Positions 19,166 to 28,033 of a stretch of DNA of 62,083 nt are shown in pieces. Under the pieces are notes generated by a model. It worked only from the letters and a program-made list of their open reading frames with translations. It did not search any database and was not told the DNA's origin. The position numbers were made by a program, and so were the translations under genes. The first letter of the stretch is position 1, and every line of letters starts with the position of its first letter. This DNA comes from Billgrantia montanilacus (GTDB lineage Bacteria > Pseudomonadota > Gammaproteobacteria > Pseudomonadales > Halomonadaceae), in contig NZ_QPII01000022.1 of the NCBI RefSeq assembly GCF_003336675.1, positions 1 to 62,083 of the forward strand, written 5' to 3'.

Positions 19166-20329
19166 CTAATTCTTGACCGCCACACTGGCATAGGTGGGCT
19201 CCCCACGCGCCTGGTCGAGAGCGACCATGGCACTGGAAACCGGCTCACCGGAAATCGCTTCGAAGGCCGCATTCTTGAAAAGGGCATCCACCTGCTTGCC
19301 CTTCAGGCTCGGCACGGGCTGTAGATTGCCAATGCGTTCATCCCTTGGCGGAAAACCGAAGAACTCGCGGTAGCACTTCGAAAAGTGCGGCGTCGAGACG
19401 AAGCCACAGGCCGACGCCACCTCGATGATCGACATCGACGTCTGCTTCAGCAGCTGTCTCGCACGGGTCAGGCGTAGCTTGAGGTAATAGCGGGATGGGG
19501 AACAGTGCAGGTTCTTCTGGAACAACCGCTCGAGCTGACGACGGGATACACACACATAGCCCGCCAGCTCATCGAGAGCGATGGGCTCTTCCAGGTTGGC
19601 TTCCATTAACGCGACGATCTCTAGCAGCTTGGGCTGTGTGGTGCCAAGCACGTGTCGCAGGGGAATGCGTTGCTGGTCCTGCTCATTGCGCATGCGCTCG
19701 CAGATGAACATCTCGGAAATGCCCGCGGCCAGATCGCGCCCATGGTCCTTGGCGATCAGGTTGAGCATCATGTCCAGTGGGGCCGTACCACCGGAGCAGG
19801 TGGCCCGGTCACGATCGATGCAGAATAGCCTCGTGGTCAACTCGACCCGAGGAAAGGCCTCTCGCATCGCCGCCATGCATTCCCAATGGGTGCTGACGTC
19901 GTAGCCATCGAGCAAGCCGGCCTTGGCCAAGGCCCAGCTTCCGGTACAGATCGCTCCCAGCCGCCGGGAGAGGCGCGCCTGACCCTGTAGCCAGGTCACA
20001 TGTTCGCGATGCACGCTGCGATGCGGCCCGACGCCACCGCATACGACGACCATATCAAGCCCCAGCGGCGTGCGCAGAGAGGCATCCGGGGTCACCTTGA
20101 GTCCATCGCTGGCACCCACCGGCTCGCCATCGGCGGTCAAGGTATACCATCGATAGAGTTCATGGCCCGCCAGCTGGTTGGCCATGCGGAGGGGCTCGAT
20201 GGCCGACGCCAGCGAGATCAGCGTGAAATTGTCCAGCAGCAGAAAGCCGATCGTCTGGGTCTTGATCCCGTCGCCCTTGGTATGTGGGTTCCTGAATCCC
20301 TCAGGATCCTTTCGTGATGTGTTCGTCAT
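19166..20329 (-). CDS. gbdR: GbdR, AraC-family activator of glycine betaine catabolism
   Basis: GbdR senses glycine betaine and dimethylglycine and activates gbcA, gbcB and dgc genes in Pseudomonas. This 387-residue protein has a DJ-1/PfpI-like (GATase1-like) sensor domain (IGFLLLDNFTLIS through GAICTGSWALAKAGLLDG) and a C-terminal double helix-turn-helix (LAGYVCVSRRQLERLFQ and VASACGFVSTPHFSKCY). The ATG at 20329 follows GGGAGAGAG. Divergent from regB and next to the dgc genes, it is the obvious local regulator. Confidence 0.93.
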   Translation of the reverse strand: MTNTSRKDPEGFRNPHTKGDGIKTQTIGFLLLDNFTLISLASAIEPLRMANQLAGHELYRWYTLTADGEPVGASDGLKVTPDASLRTPLGLDMVVVCGGVGPHRSVHREHVTWLQGQARLSRRLGAICTGSWALAKAGLLDGYDVSTHWECMAAMREAFPRVELTTRLFCIDRDRATCSGGTAPLDMMLNLIAKDHGRDLAAGISEMFICERMRNEQDQQRIPLRHVLGTTQPKLLEIVALMEANLEEPIALDELAGYVCVSRRQLERLFQKNLHCSPSRYYLKLRLTRARQLLKQTSMSIIEVASACGFVSTPHFSKCYREFFGFPPRDERIGNLQPVPSLKGKQVDALFKNAAFEAISGEPVSSAMVALDQARGEPTYASVAVKN

Positions 20330-20616
20330 GGTCTCTCTCCCGAGCGGCTCAGGTGTGACAGGCTCAAACCACACCGATGTCCGATTCTTCTTGGTAATGC
20401 TTGTCAGATCTTCGCAGTGCTTGCCCGATCGCGACATTCTGTCGCATATCGACATGTTTCACCCACTTTATCCAATCCAGAGGCGAGCCGCCTATCGTAT
20501 TTTTCTTTATCCAGTCCCTGTTCCCATTGAGTGACGCAATCGAGGCGACCCACTCCCGTTCGGCCCAAGCCAGTACCACAGGTTATGATGGCGCTACGTT
20601 CTACACTGGAGCTCAA
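20330..20616. promoter_or_regulatory. Divergent gbdR/regB intergenic region
   Basis: These 287 bases contain an AT-richer stretch around 20440-20520 and no supported gene. They must hold the promoters of gbdR (minus) and regB (plus). No operator is recognisable by eye. GGAG at 20608-20611 is the regB ribosome binding site. Confidence 0.4.
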
Positions 20617-21882
20617 ATGCCCTCCGCACCACCCCTGCCGCTTTCGACGCCCAGTCGTAACCTAGTCCGCCTGACCATCGTTCGAGGCATCACCTGGACC
20701 GGTTTCCTGGCCGCAGTGATCATCGGCGTGGAGCTGCTTCACTTCGAGCTGCACGTGGTCGCTGTCATCGGGGTGATCGTCGCCATGGGGCTGATCAACC
20801 TCTTCACCTGGTGGCGACTAGGCCGTCAGTGGGTCGTCAGCCATACCGAGTACGTGATCCACCTGCTGGCCGATGTGCTGGGCCTGACCCTGCTGTTCTA
20901 CCTCACCGGCGGCTCCACCAACCCCTTCATCAACTACTACCTGATACCGGTGACGATCGCCGCGGCCACGCTGCCCTGGCGCTATGCCTGGATCATTGCC
21001 TCGTCGGCCATGGCCTCCTACACGATGCTGATGTTCGACTACCACCCCGTGCCACAGCTGACCCATCATTACGATGATGAAGCCATCGACCTCCACGTGC
21101 TGGGAATGTGGCTCAATTTTGCCCTCTCGGCTGGCCTCGTTACCTTCTTCATCTTCAAGATGGCCCATGCCCTGCGCAGTCGAGAACAGGCGCTATCGCG
21201 GACACGGGAAGCGGCCCTGCGCAATGAGCAGGTCGTGGCGGTGGCCACCCAGGCCGCGGGCACCGCTCATGAACTGGGCACGCCACTGTCGACCATGGCG
21301 GTGCTGTTGAGCGAAATGCGCGAGGATGTCCGGGGCAACGGCGCGCTGGAAAAAGACGTCGAACTCCTGCGTCAACAAGTGGACGTCTGCAAGGCACGAC
21401 TGCGCCACCTGGTGCAGAGTGCGGACCGGGGTCGAATGGCAAAACCGGAGGTGCGCGATGCACGGGAGTGGCTGGCAAGCGTGGTACAGCGCTGGCTGGT
21501 ATTACGCCCCGACGTCAGTCATCGCCTGGATATCGGCAGCCAGCGCGGCACACCCTGGCTCAAGGTGGACGCCACCCTCGACCAGGCCATCACCAACCTG
21601 CTCAACAATGCAGCAGACGCCAATCCGGACGATATCAGCATCCGCCTCGACTGGTCGGCTGAGGAAGTGGTGATCGATATCCGCGACCATGGCCCCGGCG
21701 TCGCCCTGGAGATCGCCGACCAGCTCGGCGAGACCTTCGTGTCGACCAAGAGCAAGGGCCTGGGTATCGGGCTCTTTCTCACCCACGCCACCATCAACCG
21801 CTTCGGGGGTGGCGTTAGCCTGTATAATCATCCCGACGGGGGAACGCTGACCGAAGTGACCCTGCCGCCCAGTGAGCCCTGA
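20617..21882 (+). CDS. regB: RegB/PrrB/RoxS-type redox sensor histidine kinase
   Basis: This inner-membrane sensor kinase responds to quinone-pool or oxygen state and phosphorylates the partner encoded 40 bases downstream. The 421 residues show about six N-terminal transmembrane helices, the RegB-diagnostic GGSTNPF heptad (G98-F104, quinone site), the H-box AHELGTPLSTM with His218, and a HATPase domain (NLLNNAADANP, DHGPGV, SKGLGIGLFLTH). Cys258 lies 40 residues after the phospho-His, the spacing I recall for the redox cysteine of Rhodobacter RegB. The start at 20617 has GGAG upstream. Confidence 0.9.
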   Translation: MPSAPPLPLSTPSRNLVRLTIVRGITWTGFLAAVIIGVELLHFELHVVAVIGVIVAMGLINLFTWWRLGRQWVVSHTEYVIHLLADVLGLTLLFYLTGGSTNPFINYYLIPVTIAAATLPWRYAWIIASSAMASYTMLMFDYHPVPQLTHHYDDEAIDLHVLGMWLNFALSAGLVTFFIFKMAHALRSREQALSRTREAALRNEQVVAVATQAAGTAHELGTPLSTMAVLLSEMREDVRGNGALEKDVELLRQQVDVCKARLRHLVQSADRGRMAKPEVRDAREWLASVVQRWLVLRPDVSHRLDIGSQRGTPWLKVDATLDQAITNLLNNAADANPDDISIRLDWSAEEVVIDIRDHGPGVALEIADQLGETFVSTKSKGLGIGLFLTHATINRFGGGVSLYNHPDGGTLTEVTLPPSEP

Positions 21883-21922
21883 GCCGGGCGGGATCCCTTT
21901 CGAATGACGCGACGAGGTTGCC

Positions 21923-22462
21923 ATGCAAGACGCCGACACACGCCTGCTGATCATCGACGACGACGAAATGTTCTGTCATGTGCTGTCGCGTGCCATGACC
22001 CGGCGCGGATTCGAGGTCAACGTGGCGCACGATGCTGATCAGGCCATGAGTCTGGCCCGGCGACATCGCCCCGAATTCGCCACCCTCGACCTCAAGCTGG
22101 AACAGAGCTCCGGCCTGAAACTGCTCCCCGAGTTGCTCGAGGTCGTACCCGCGTGTCGCATCGTGGTGCTGACCGGCTACTCCAGCATCGCCACCGCAGT
22201 CGAGGCGATCAAGCTTGGCGCCGTCAACTATCTCTGCAAGCCGGCGGATGCCGAGGAGATCCTCATTGCGCTGGGTCGCGAGCAGGGCGACCCGGACGCC
22301 GAAGTGGCCGACAACCCGCCGTCGATCAACCGCATCGCCTGGGAACATATCCAGAAAGTGCTGCAGGAACATGACGGCAATATCTCCGCCACGGCCAGGG
22401 CGCTGGGCATGCATCGCCGCACCTTGCAGCGCAAGCTGCAGAAACGGCCGGTGCGGCGATAG
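21923..22462 (+). CDS. regA: RegA/PrrA/RoxR-type response regulator
   Basis: This DNA-binding partner of the adjacent kinase has 179 residues. The receiver domain carries the acidic pair in IIDDDEM and phospho-acceptor Asp56 (LDLKLEQSSG), then VVLTGYSS and the conserved lysine in YLCKPAD. The short C-terminal Fis-type helix-turn-helix (GNISATARALGMHRRTLQRKLQ) is nearly invariant in this family, which typically controls respiratory oxidases and energy genes. Targets here, perhaps including the cytochrome oxidase locus, are only inferred. Confidence 0.92.
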   Translation: MQDADTRLLIIDDDEMFCHVLSRAMTRRGFEVNVAHDADQAMSLARRHRPEFATLDLKLEQSSGLKLLPELLEVVPACRIVVLTGYSSIATAVEAIKLGAVNYLCKPADAEEILIALGREQGDPDAEVADNPPSINRIAWEHIQKVLQEHDGNISATARALGMHRRTLQRKLQKRPVRR

Positions 22463-22474
22463 CAAGGAAAAAAT

Positions 22475-22581
22475 GCCACCGGGGGTAGTCCGTAGAGGAT
22501 GTCCGGCGCCATGGATGGCGCCGGTAGCGTCCAGGGAAGGATTTACAGCGCGTCCTCGCAGGACTATTCCCGGCAAGAACC
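22475..22581 (-). repeat. Intergenic palindromic repeat, copy C (inverted)
   Basis: Read on the minus strand this copy shows CCTGCGAGGACGCGCTGTAA, TCCCTGGACGCTACC, then a palindrome with arms CCGGCGCCAT and ATGGCGCCGG around two bases (22503-22524), then CCTC. It lies between the convergent regA and hbdH genes and matches copies A and B in the flanks but not in the palindrome arms. Confidence 0.7.
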
Positions 22582-22605
22582 GCGTAGCATGGCCCGGAAC
22601 CGCTT

Positions 22606-23379
22606 CTACTGAGCCGTCCAGCCCAGATCGATATTCCAGCTCGATCCCGTCACGGCACCCGCGGCATCCGACGCCAGGTAGGCGACCAGACCGGATACCT
22701 CCGAGGGTTCGATCAGCCGTTTCACGGCCGCATTCTTGAGCATGATCTGTTCGATCACCTCCTGCTCCTCCATGCCATGCAGCTTCGCCTGATCGGCGAT
22801 CTGGTTCTCCACCAGCGGTGTCTTCACGTAGGCCGGGCAGATGGCATTGGCGGTAATGCCCTGGGAGCCCCCTTCCAGCGCCGCGGTCTTGGTCAAGCCG
22901 ATCATGCCGTGCTTGGCACTGATATAGGCCGATTTGCCGGGCGAAGCCACCTGGGCGTGCACCGACGCAACATTGATGATGCGCCCCCACCCGTTCTGAC
23001 GCATCCACGGCCAGACGGCCTGGGTGAGCAGGAAAGGCGCGGTCAGCATCAGGTCGATGATCTGCCGCCACTTGGCTTCCGGAAAGTCCTCGATTGGTGA
23101 AACATGCTGTATACCGGCGTTATTGACCAGTATGTCCACTCGACCGAAACGCCGGATCGCCTCGGCTACGGCTGCCTTGCAGGCATCACCATCCGTGAGA
23201 TCGGCCTTGAAGAAAGCGGCACCCTCGGCATCGGCCTTCTCCTTGGCCTGCTCGTTGAAATCAACGGCCAGCACCTGATAACCGAGCTCGCGAAACTGGT
23301 GCACCACGGCCGCTCCGATGCCACTGGCGGTGCCTGTCACCAGGGCGACTCGTGGATTGGGGGTCGTTGCGTTGGTCAT
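22606..23379 (-). CDS. hbdH: D-3-hydroxybutyrate dehydrogenase
   Basis: This NAD-dependent short-chain dehydrogenase interconverts 3-hydroxybutyrate and acetoacetate, a step in polyhydroxybutyrate and ketone-body use. The 257 residues hold the NAD motif TGTASGIG, NNAGIQHV, the catalytic Ser in INVASVHA, YISAKHG (Tyr and Lys), and the substrate-lid region CPAYVKTPLVENQI typical of this enzyme. The ATG at 23379 follows GAGGAT. Acetoacetate formed here could be activated by ScoAB, encoded about 4 kb away in the same direction. Confidence 0.93.
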   Translation of the reverse strand: MTNATTPNPRVALVTGTASGIGAAVVHQFRELGYQVLAVDFNEQAKEKADAEGAAFFKADLTDGDACKAAVAEAIRRFGRVDILVNNAGIQHVSPIEDFPEAKWRQIIDLMLTAPFLLTQAVWPWMRQNGWGRIINVASVHAQVASPGKSAYISAKHGMIGLTKTAALEGGSQGITANAICPAYVKTPLVENQIADQAKLHGMEEQEVIEQIMLKNAAVKRLIEPSEVSGLVAYLASDAAGAVTGSSWNIDLGWTAQ

Positions 23380-23488
23380 GAACGAATCCTCATAGACTGC
23401 GGTAAAAACGGTAGGGGCGACGAGTGCGATTACGACGCTCCAGCATAGGCGTCCTCTCTCACTGAAACCACCCTGTCCGAAACCCGCC

Positions 23489-23932
23489 TTACCCGCCGCC
23501 GTGGGTCATGACCTTGTCCATCATCTGCTGTGCCAGGCGACTCGCCTCCTGCAGGGAGTCGAGGTCCGAGAGGTCATCCATGAGCTCGCAGCGCCAGAGC
23601 CAAAGCGAACGTGCGAGTCGCTCCACCACGAAAGGATAACGCCCCGATGGCAGGGCGAAATGACGACGGGTGCCCGGCTCGGGCGGTGGAGCGGCTTCCT
23701 CGGCCGGTACCAGTGCCAGTGAAAGTGACACTGGCGTGACCAGGGCCCCAACCAGGTAGGTCTCTTCCTCCTCGTCCGGCCGCTCCTTCGACAATGGCTG
23801 GAAGCACAGCGCGTCCACGCTAAGCCGCGGATTGTAGTGAGGCGATGCCTTCAGGCTACGCCCCTGCTGCTGCTGCCAGGCTGCAGCGAGGTCGCGGAGA
23901 CGCTCATATTGCTCTGGGTTCAGGGCCTGCAT
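23489..23932 (-). CDS. HybE-like protein (NiFe-hydrogenase assembly chaperone family), orphan
   Basis: This 147-residue soluble protein carries the pattern YLVGALVTPVSLSLALVP, then RHFALPSGRYPF and a helical C terminus. That resembles the HybE/HupJ family, where VxVxxTPWxMNLVLLP is followed by a xPSGxxxF segment. No hydrogenase gene is visible in the window, so an assembly role for a NiFe enzyme is doubtful and the protein may have another partner. The ATG at 23932 has GGAG upstream. It is transcribed leftward, between hbdH and the divergent IMPase gene. The family assignment is from memory and moderate. Confidence 0.5.
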   Translation of the reverse strand: MQALNPEQYERLRDLAAAWQQQQGRSLKASPHYNPRLSVDALCFQPLSKERPDEEEETYLVGALVTPVSLSLALVPAEEAAPPPEPGTRRHFALPSGRYPFVVERLARSLWLWRCELMDDLSDLDSLQEASRLAQQMMDKVMTHGGG

Positions 23933-24029
23933 TGGCACTCCTTCTCGGCAAGTTGGCATGACCGCTCAGTGCGGCAGGGATTCGCCACGGCTGCTATTCT
24001 GGCAGTTCCATCCGCGACGAGGAATGCCC

Positions 24030-24851
24030 ATGCTTCCCCAGGACCGCCTCGAGCTGGCCGTGTCGATCGCAACCCAGGCCGGCGAGCACATCATCGCGGC
24101 TCGCCATGGCCAGGCTTTCAACCAGCGCTACAAGAAGGGACAGGAGCTGGTCACGAATGTAGATCTTGAAGTCGACACGCTGATCAGCGAGCGGCTGGAG
24201 GCCGCATTGCCGGGCGAGTCTCGCCTCAGCGAAGAGCTGGCTCCGGATCACACGGTAATGGCCACGGCCGAAGCCCTTTGGGTCGTGGACCCCATCGATG
24301 GGACTGTCAATTTTGCCCACGGCCTCCACCACGTCGGTGTCTCTATCGCCTGGGTCAGCGAGGGCAAGACACGCCTCGGCGTGGTTCACGCCCCCTTCCT
24401 CGGCGAAACCTATACTGCGCTGTATGGCCAGGGTGCCTGGTGCAACGGCAAGCCCATACATGCCAGTCGGCGCTCCAACCTGGAGCACTGCCTGGTCGGC
24501 ACCGGCTTCCCCTATCGGCGCGATAGCCGCCCTCCCCTGATGCGGCGCCTGATGACAATACTTCAGCACTGCCAGGACGTGCGCCGTAACGGCTCAGCGG
24601 CCCTGGACCTCTGCGATGTGGCTTGCGGCCGGCTCGATGCCTACTACGAGAGCGTTTCGCCCTGGGACTTTGCTGCCGGCATGTTGATCGCTCGGGAGGC
24701 CGGCGCCCGGGCAGGCCATCTCTACCCATGCCCCACAGGTATTCCCGAGGACTTGTACGGCGAAAACATCCTGGTCAGCACACCGGAAATCCATGCCGAA
24801 CTCGCCGCCCTGCTACGCGCGGCCGACGATAATGAATCGATGCTCTACTGA
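24030..24851 (+). CDS. Inositol monophosphatase family protein
   Basis: This Mg-dependent phosphatase of the IMPase/SuhB/CysQ superfamily has 273 residues. Motifs are VTNVDLEVD, the metal-binding DPIDGTVNFAHG, RRNGSAALDLCDVACGRLDAYYE, and SPWDFAAGMLI at the third ligand. The start at 24030 has GAGGAA six bases upstream. Substrates of the family include inositol phosphates and related sugar phosphates, and the exact one here cannot be told. It is distinct from the cysQ gene at about 51 kb. Confidence 0.88.
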   Translation: MLPQDRLELAVSIATQAGEHIIAARHGQAFNQRYKKGQELVTNVDLEVDTLISERLEAALPGESRLSEELAPDHTVMATAEALWVVDPIDGTVNFAHGLHHVGVSIAWVSEGKTRLGVVHAPFLGETYTALYGQGAWCNGKPIHASRRSNLEHCLVGTGFPYRRDSRPPLMRRLMTILQHCQDVRRNGSAALDLCDVACGRLDAYYESVSPWDFAAGMLIAREAGARAGHLYPCPTGIPEDLYGENILVSTPEIHAELAALLRAADDNESMLY

Positions 24852-24988
24852 GCAGGCGAGCAGGCCACGCACAGTCACATTGGCAGGCGCACTGATAGCC
24901 CTGGGCAATGCCCTGACTAGCGGGCCGCTATTGGCCACCAGGCAGCCAATCGGTCACAATAGCGCCAACACTTTTCAGGAGCGTTGCT

Positions 24989-25264
24989 ATGTTTGTCGTG
25001 ATTTTCGGTCGTCCCGGCTGTTCCTTCTGCGTACGTGCCCAGGCACTTGCCGAGCGGCTTGAGGCAGCCGGCGCCATCGAGGGCCATCGCTATGTCGATA
25101 TCCTGGCAGAGGGTATCAGCAAGGCCGATATGGAGAAGACCATCGGCAAACCGGTGACTACCGTACCGCAGATATTCGTCGACCAGGCCCACCTGGGTGG
25201 CTTTACGGATTTCGACCAGTACGTACGCGATAACGATCTGCTGTCACGGGCAAGCGTCTCCTGA
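24989..25264 (+). CDS. grxA: Glutaredoxin, GrxA type
   Basis: This small thiol-disulfide oxidoreductase of 91 residues has the active site CSFC near residue 11, TVPQIFVDQ with the cis-proline, and GGFTDF for glutathione binding. It matches Escherichia coli GrxA closely, including the RYVDILAEGIS segment, and so may serve ribonucleotide reductase or other reductases. GGAG precedes the ATG by seven bases. A terminator hairpin follows. Confidence 0.92.
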   Translation: MFVVIFGRPGCSFCVRAQALAERLEAAGAIEGHRYVDILAEGISKADMEKTIGKPVTTVPQIFVDQAHLGGFTDFDQYVRDNDLLSRASVS

Positions 25265-25278
25265 TAGCCAACTCCCTC

Positions 25279-25302
25279 GGGGAGCACAGGCCGGTGCTCC
25301 CC
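25279..25302 (+). terminator. Terminator after grxA
   Basis: GGGGAGCAC and GTGCTCCCC pair around six bases, starting 15 bases after the grxA stop. No long T-run follows. Confidence 0.6.
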
Positions 25303-25482
25303 CGCCCGCCGCCTTTCTCTCGTTAAGCTCGTTAAACGCCTCTCTCGTTGGGTGCCTTTCTCTCATATACGCCGAACGCCCGTTGAGCGTCCTTCTGCCG
25401 TTGAAAGCCGATCGCCATCAGAACCTATACTGTCGCCAGGCGTCCTGCGACAAGGCGCATCAGGAGACAAGGAACGGCAACG

Positions 25483-26250
25483 ATGCAGCGGGAAGAGTTC
25501 TTGCAACAACTATGGCTCGACTACATCCACCAGCACACGGATGTGGGCGCCCTGCGCCTATGGCCCACCGACACACCGGCTGAGTACCTGGCGCTACTGA
25601 CGCTGAATCAATCGCCCTTTGCGGCTGCCGACCTGTTGCCGACGCTCGGCCACCTGGGCTTTCGTCCCTCCCAGCGCTATGCCATGGCTGACCGAGGCCT
25701 GTTGGTAACCCTGATGGCGCCGCCCGATGACGGCCCGTGGCTGATACTGGCCGAACTGCAAATGGGCACCCTCTCGCGAGAGCCCAGGGCCCGCCTCACC
25801 GAGCTCGTCGCCAACACGCATCCGCAGGATGCCCGCGGCCAGAACCTGTTGACTCGTGGTCGCCCTTGGGCAATGCCCGACTGGGCGAGCTACAGGATGC
25901 TCTGCGACGCCCATCCGCTGGCCGGCTGGCTGTCAGTCATGGGGCCGAGCATGCACCATGCCGGCTTCGACTGCGAACGCATCGGGAGCGGTATCGATAG
26001 CCTGGATGAAGCGCTCGAGCAGACAGGACTAAAAGGTAGCGAAGAACGTCAATACGGCCTCTTCCCGGTCTCGCCCATGCTGGATTACCGCTTCTACCCC
26101 ACCTGTTCGCGACGCATTGCCTTCGCCGATGGCGATGAGCACCGCATTCCCCAGGGCGGCCTGGCCCTGCTGCAGAAGCGCCTCAGCAACGACCATGAGC
26201 GTACCGTCGAGCTACTGCTGCCCCACCATACCCGTTGCGAGATCACCTGA
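25483..26250 (+). CDS. DUF1338-like (VOC-superfamily) protein, possible 2-oxoadipate dioxygenase relative
   Basis: The 255-residue soluble protein starts MQREEFLQQLWLDYI and contains WLILAELQMGTLS, WLSVMGPSMHHAGFD and a C-terminal RRIAFADGDEHRIPQG. The order of a LW-Y N terminus, a PP-x-I-x-ELxxxxLS block, a histidine-bearing central motif and an FADG segment recalls DUF1338/HglS proteins, iron enzymes on lysine catabolism. The match is partial, so function is open. Its ATG follows AAGGAA. It lies upstream of a convergent scoAB operon. Confidence 0.5.
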   Translation: MQREEFLQQLWLDYIHQHTDVGALRLWPTDTPAEYLALLTLNQSPFAAADLLPTLGHLGFRPSQRYAMADRGLLVTLMAPPDDGPWLILAELQMGTLSREPRARLTELVANTHPQDARGQNLLTRGRPWAMPDWASYRMLCDAHPLAGWLSVMGPSMHHAGFDCERIGSGIDSLDEALEQTGLKGSEERQYGLFPVSPMLDYRFYPTCSRRIAFADGDEHRIPQGGLALLQKRLSNDHERTVELLLPHHTRCEIT

Positions 26251-26258
26251 GCCCCACG

Positions 26259-26283
26259 GTTATCCACAGAAACTGTGGATAAC
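26259..26283. other. Hairpin of two inverted consensus DnaA boxes
   Basis: GTTATCCACAG and CTGTGGATAAC form an 11-base perfect inverted repeat around AAA. Each arm contains TTATCCACA, the strong DnaA-box consensus. It lies nine bases after the DUF1338-like stop, so it could equally be just a transcript-end hairpin. Confidence 0.5.
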
Positions 26284-26406
26284 GCTGTGCAATCCCGTGG
26301 TGAAACGCCGTGATGAGCTGAAACCGGCGGGGTTGCCGTGAGCTGGTCACAATTTCATCAGCTATCGAGGGTGCCCGATGCGGCGCCCATGACCACGGCG
26401 CGAAAA

Positions 26407-26442
26407 CGATGAAGCCCGGGCCTGCAGGCCCGGGCTTCATCG
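26407..26442. terminator. Perfect 36-base palindrome, bidirectional terminator
   Basis: The arms CGATGAAGCCCGGGCC and GGCCCGGGCTTCATCG pair perfectly around TGCA. It sits between the convergent DUF1338-like gene and scoB, 33 bases past the scoB stop. Confidence 0.7.
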
Positions 26443-26474
26443 ATATTCAGGTTTGTGCACTGGGTTATCGAAGT

Positions 26475-27137
26475 TTAGTCATCGAACGTCATTTCAGGCA
26501 CATGCTCGGGCACCACCAGCTTGCCCGCTGTCTTTTCGACGATCTCCTCCACGCTCACGCCCGGCGCCCGCTCCTTGAGAATGAAGGTCCCATTCTCGAT
26601 CTCCATATAGGCAAGGTCGGTCAGCACCCGGTTGATACAGCCTGCCCCGGTCAGTGGCAGGGTGCACTTCTCGAGCAATTTCGACTCACCGTGCTTCGAC
26701 GCATGAGTCATGGTGCAGATGATGTTCTCGGCACCGGCCACCAGGTCCATGGCGCCGCCCATGCCCTTGATCAGTTTCCCGGGAACCATCCATGAGGCGA
26801 TGTTGCCCTCCTGGTCCACCTCGAAGGCACCGAGAACGGTGAGGTCCACATGGCCGCCGCGGATCATCGCAAAGGACTCCGCGGACGAGAAGATCGCCGC
26901 CCCCGGACGCGCCGTCACTGTCTGCTTGCCGGCATTGATCATGTCCGGATCGACTTCTTCCTCGGTGGGAAAGCGCCCCATGCCCAGCAGACCGTTCTCG
27001 GACTGCAGCATGACATCGATACCGTCGGGAATGTAATTGGCGACCAGCGTGGGGATGCCGATCCCCAGGTTGACGTAAAACCCGTCCTGGAGTTCGCGTG
27101 CCACGCGCTGTGCCATCTGTTCGCGAGTCAGTGCCAT
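26475..27137 (-). CDS. scoB: Succinyl-CoA:3-ketoacid CoA-transferase subunit B
   Basis: ScoB is the beta subunit of the enzyme that moves CoA from succinyl-CoA to acetoacetate. The 220 residues include YVNLGIGIPTLVA, the catalytic glutamate in QSENGLLG, and GGAMDLVAGA. It follows scoA with a 75-base gap and has AGAGG before the ATG. With HbdH the pair converts 3-hydroxybutyrate to acetoacetyl-CoA. The separate alpha and beta subunits are the usual bacterial arrangement. Confidence 0.92.
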   Translation of the reverse strand: MALTREQMAQRVARELQDGFYVNLGIGIPTLVANYIPDGIDVMLQSENGLLGMGRFPTEEEVDPDMINAGKQTVTARPGAAIFSSAESFAMIRGGHVDLTVLGAFEVDQEGNIASWMVPGKLIKGMGGAMDLVAGAENIICTMTHASKHGESKLLEKCTLPLTGAGCINRVLTDLAYMEIENGTFILKERAPGVSVEEIVEKTAGKLVVPEHVPEMTFDD

Positions 27138-27212
27138 CTTCTTGCCTCTTGTCGTTGTGAGCCGCGCCGGTCTCGCCGGAAAGCTCGAATCGAATCCATG
27201 GAAAGTCGCGGT

Positions 27213-27911
27213 TCAGTCGCGAACGGTGCGCTTCTCGATACGCTTCTCGAAAGAGCCCTGGATGATCCGGTCGACATAGATCCCGGGCGTATGGATCTGA
27301 CTGGGCTCCAGCTCACCCGGCTCGACGATCTCTTCCACTTCGACCACGGTGATCTTGCCAGCGGTAGCGGCCATGGGGTTGAAGTTCTGCGCCGTATGGC
27401 GATAGACCACATTGCCGTAGCGGTCGGCCTTCCAGCCCTTGACGATAGCGAAGTCTCCGACGATGCCCTCTTCAAGGATGTAGTGGCGCCCATTGAACTC
27501 GCGCACCTCCTTGCCCTCACCGATCGGCGTGCCGTAGCCGGTCGCGGTATAGAAGGCCGGAATCCCGGCACCACCGGCGCGCATGCGCTCGGCAAGGGTG
27601 CCCTGGGGTGTCAACACGACCTCGATCTCGTCGTTGAGCATCTGCTGCTCGAACAGGGCATTCTCACCGACGTAGGAGGCATAGATCTTGCTGATCTGTC
27701 GATCTTCCAGCAGCAGGCCGAGGCCGAATCCATCGACGCCGCAATTATTGGAGACCACGGTCAGGTCCTTGACGCCCCGCCGCTTGATCTCGGCAATCAG
27801 GTTCTCGGGTATGCCGCACAGGCCGAAACCACCGGCAATCACGGTCATGCCGCTTTCGATGCCTTGCATTGCCTCTTCGTAGGAATATACGCGCTTGTCG
27901 AATCCGGCCAT
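27213..27911 (-). CDS. scoA: Succinyl-CoA:3-ketoacid CoA-transferase subunit A
   Basis: ScoA is the alpha subunit partner of ScoB. The 232 residues show the family glycine-rich motif VIAGGFGLCGIPENLI, SNNCGVDGFGLGLLL and TPQGTLAERMRAGGAGIPAFYT. GAGG precedes the ATG at 27911. It is first in a two-gene operon that faces away from a LysR regulator, which probably controls it. Confidence 0.93.
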   Translation of the reverse strand: MAGFDKRVYSYEEAMQGIESGMTVIAGGFGLCGIPENLIAEIKRRGVKDLTVVSNNCGVDGFGLGLLLEDRQISKIYASYVGENALFEQQMLNDEIEVVLTPQGTLAERMRAGGAGIPAFYTATGYGTPIGEGKEVREFNGRHYILEEGIVGDFAIVKGWKADRYGNVVYRHTAQNFNPMAATAGKITVVEVEEIVEPGELEPSQIHTPGIYVDRIIQGSFEKRIEKRTVRD

Positions 27912-28033
27912 CGCGAAGCCTCGTCTTGTTGTGAAATGAAAGAGTGACGGTACCTGATCAGTGTTGACCCGGCGAATATATTTGTTAAGTTTGTTTTTTT
28001 TATCAATTAATCGGAATCATCAATAAATCAAAC
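27912..28033. promoter_or_regulatory. AT-rich divergent promoter region of scoA and the LysR gene
   Basis: About 120 bases, strikingly AT-rich from 27970 to 28033 (including GTTTGTTTTTTTTATC) compared with the GC-rich surroundings. Placed between a LysR gene and a divergent operon, it is the expected site of a T-N11-A type LysR operator, but I do not assign one. Confidence 0.5.
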
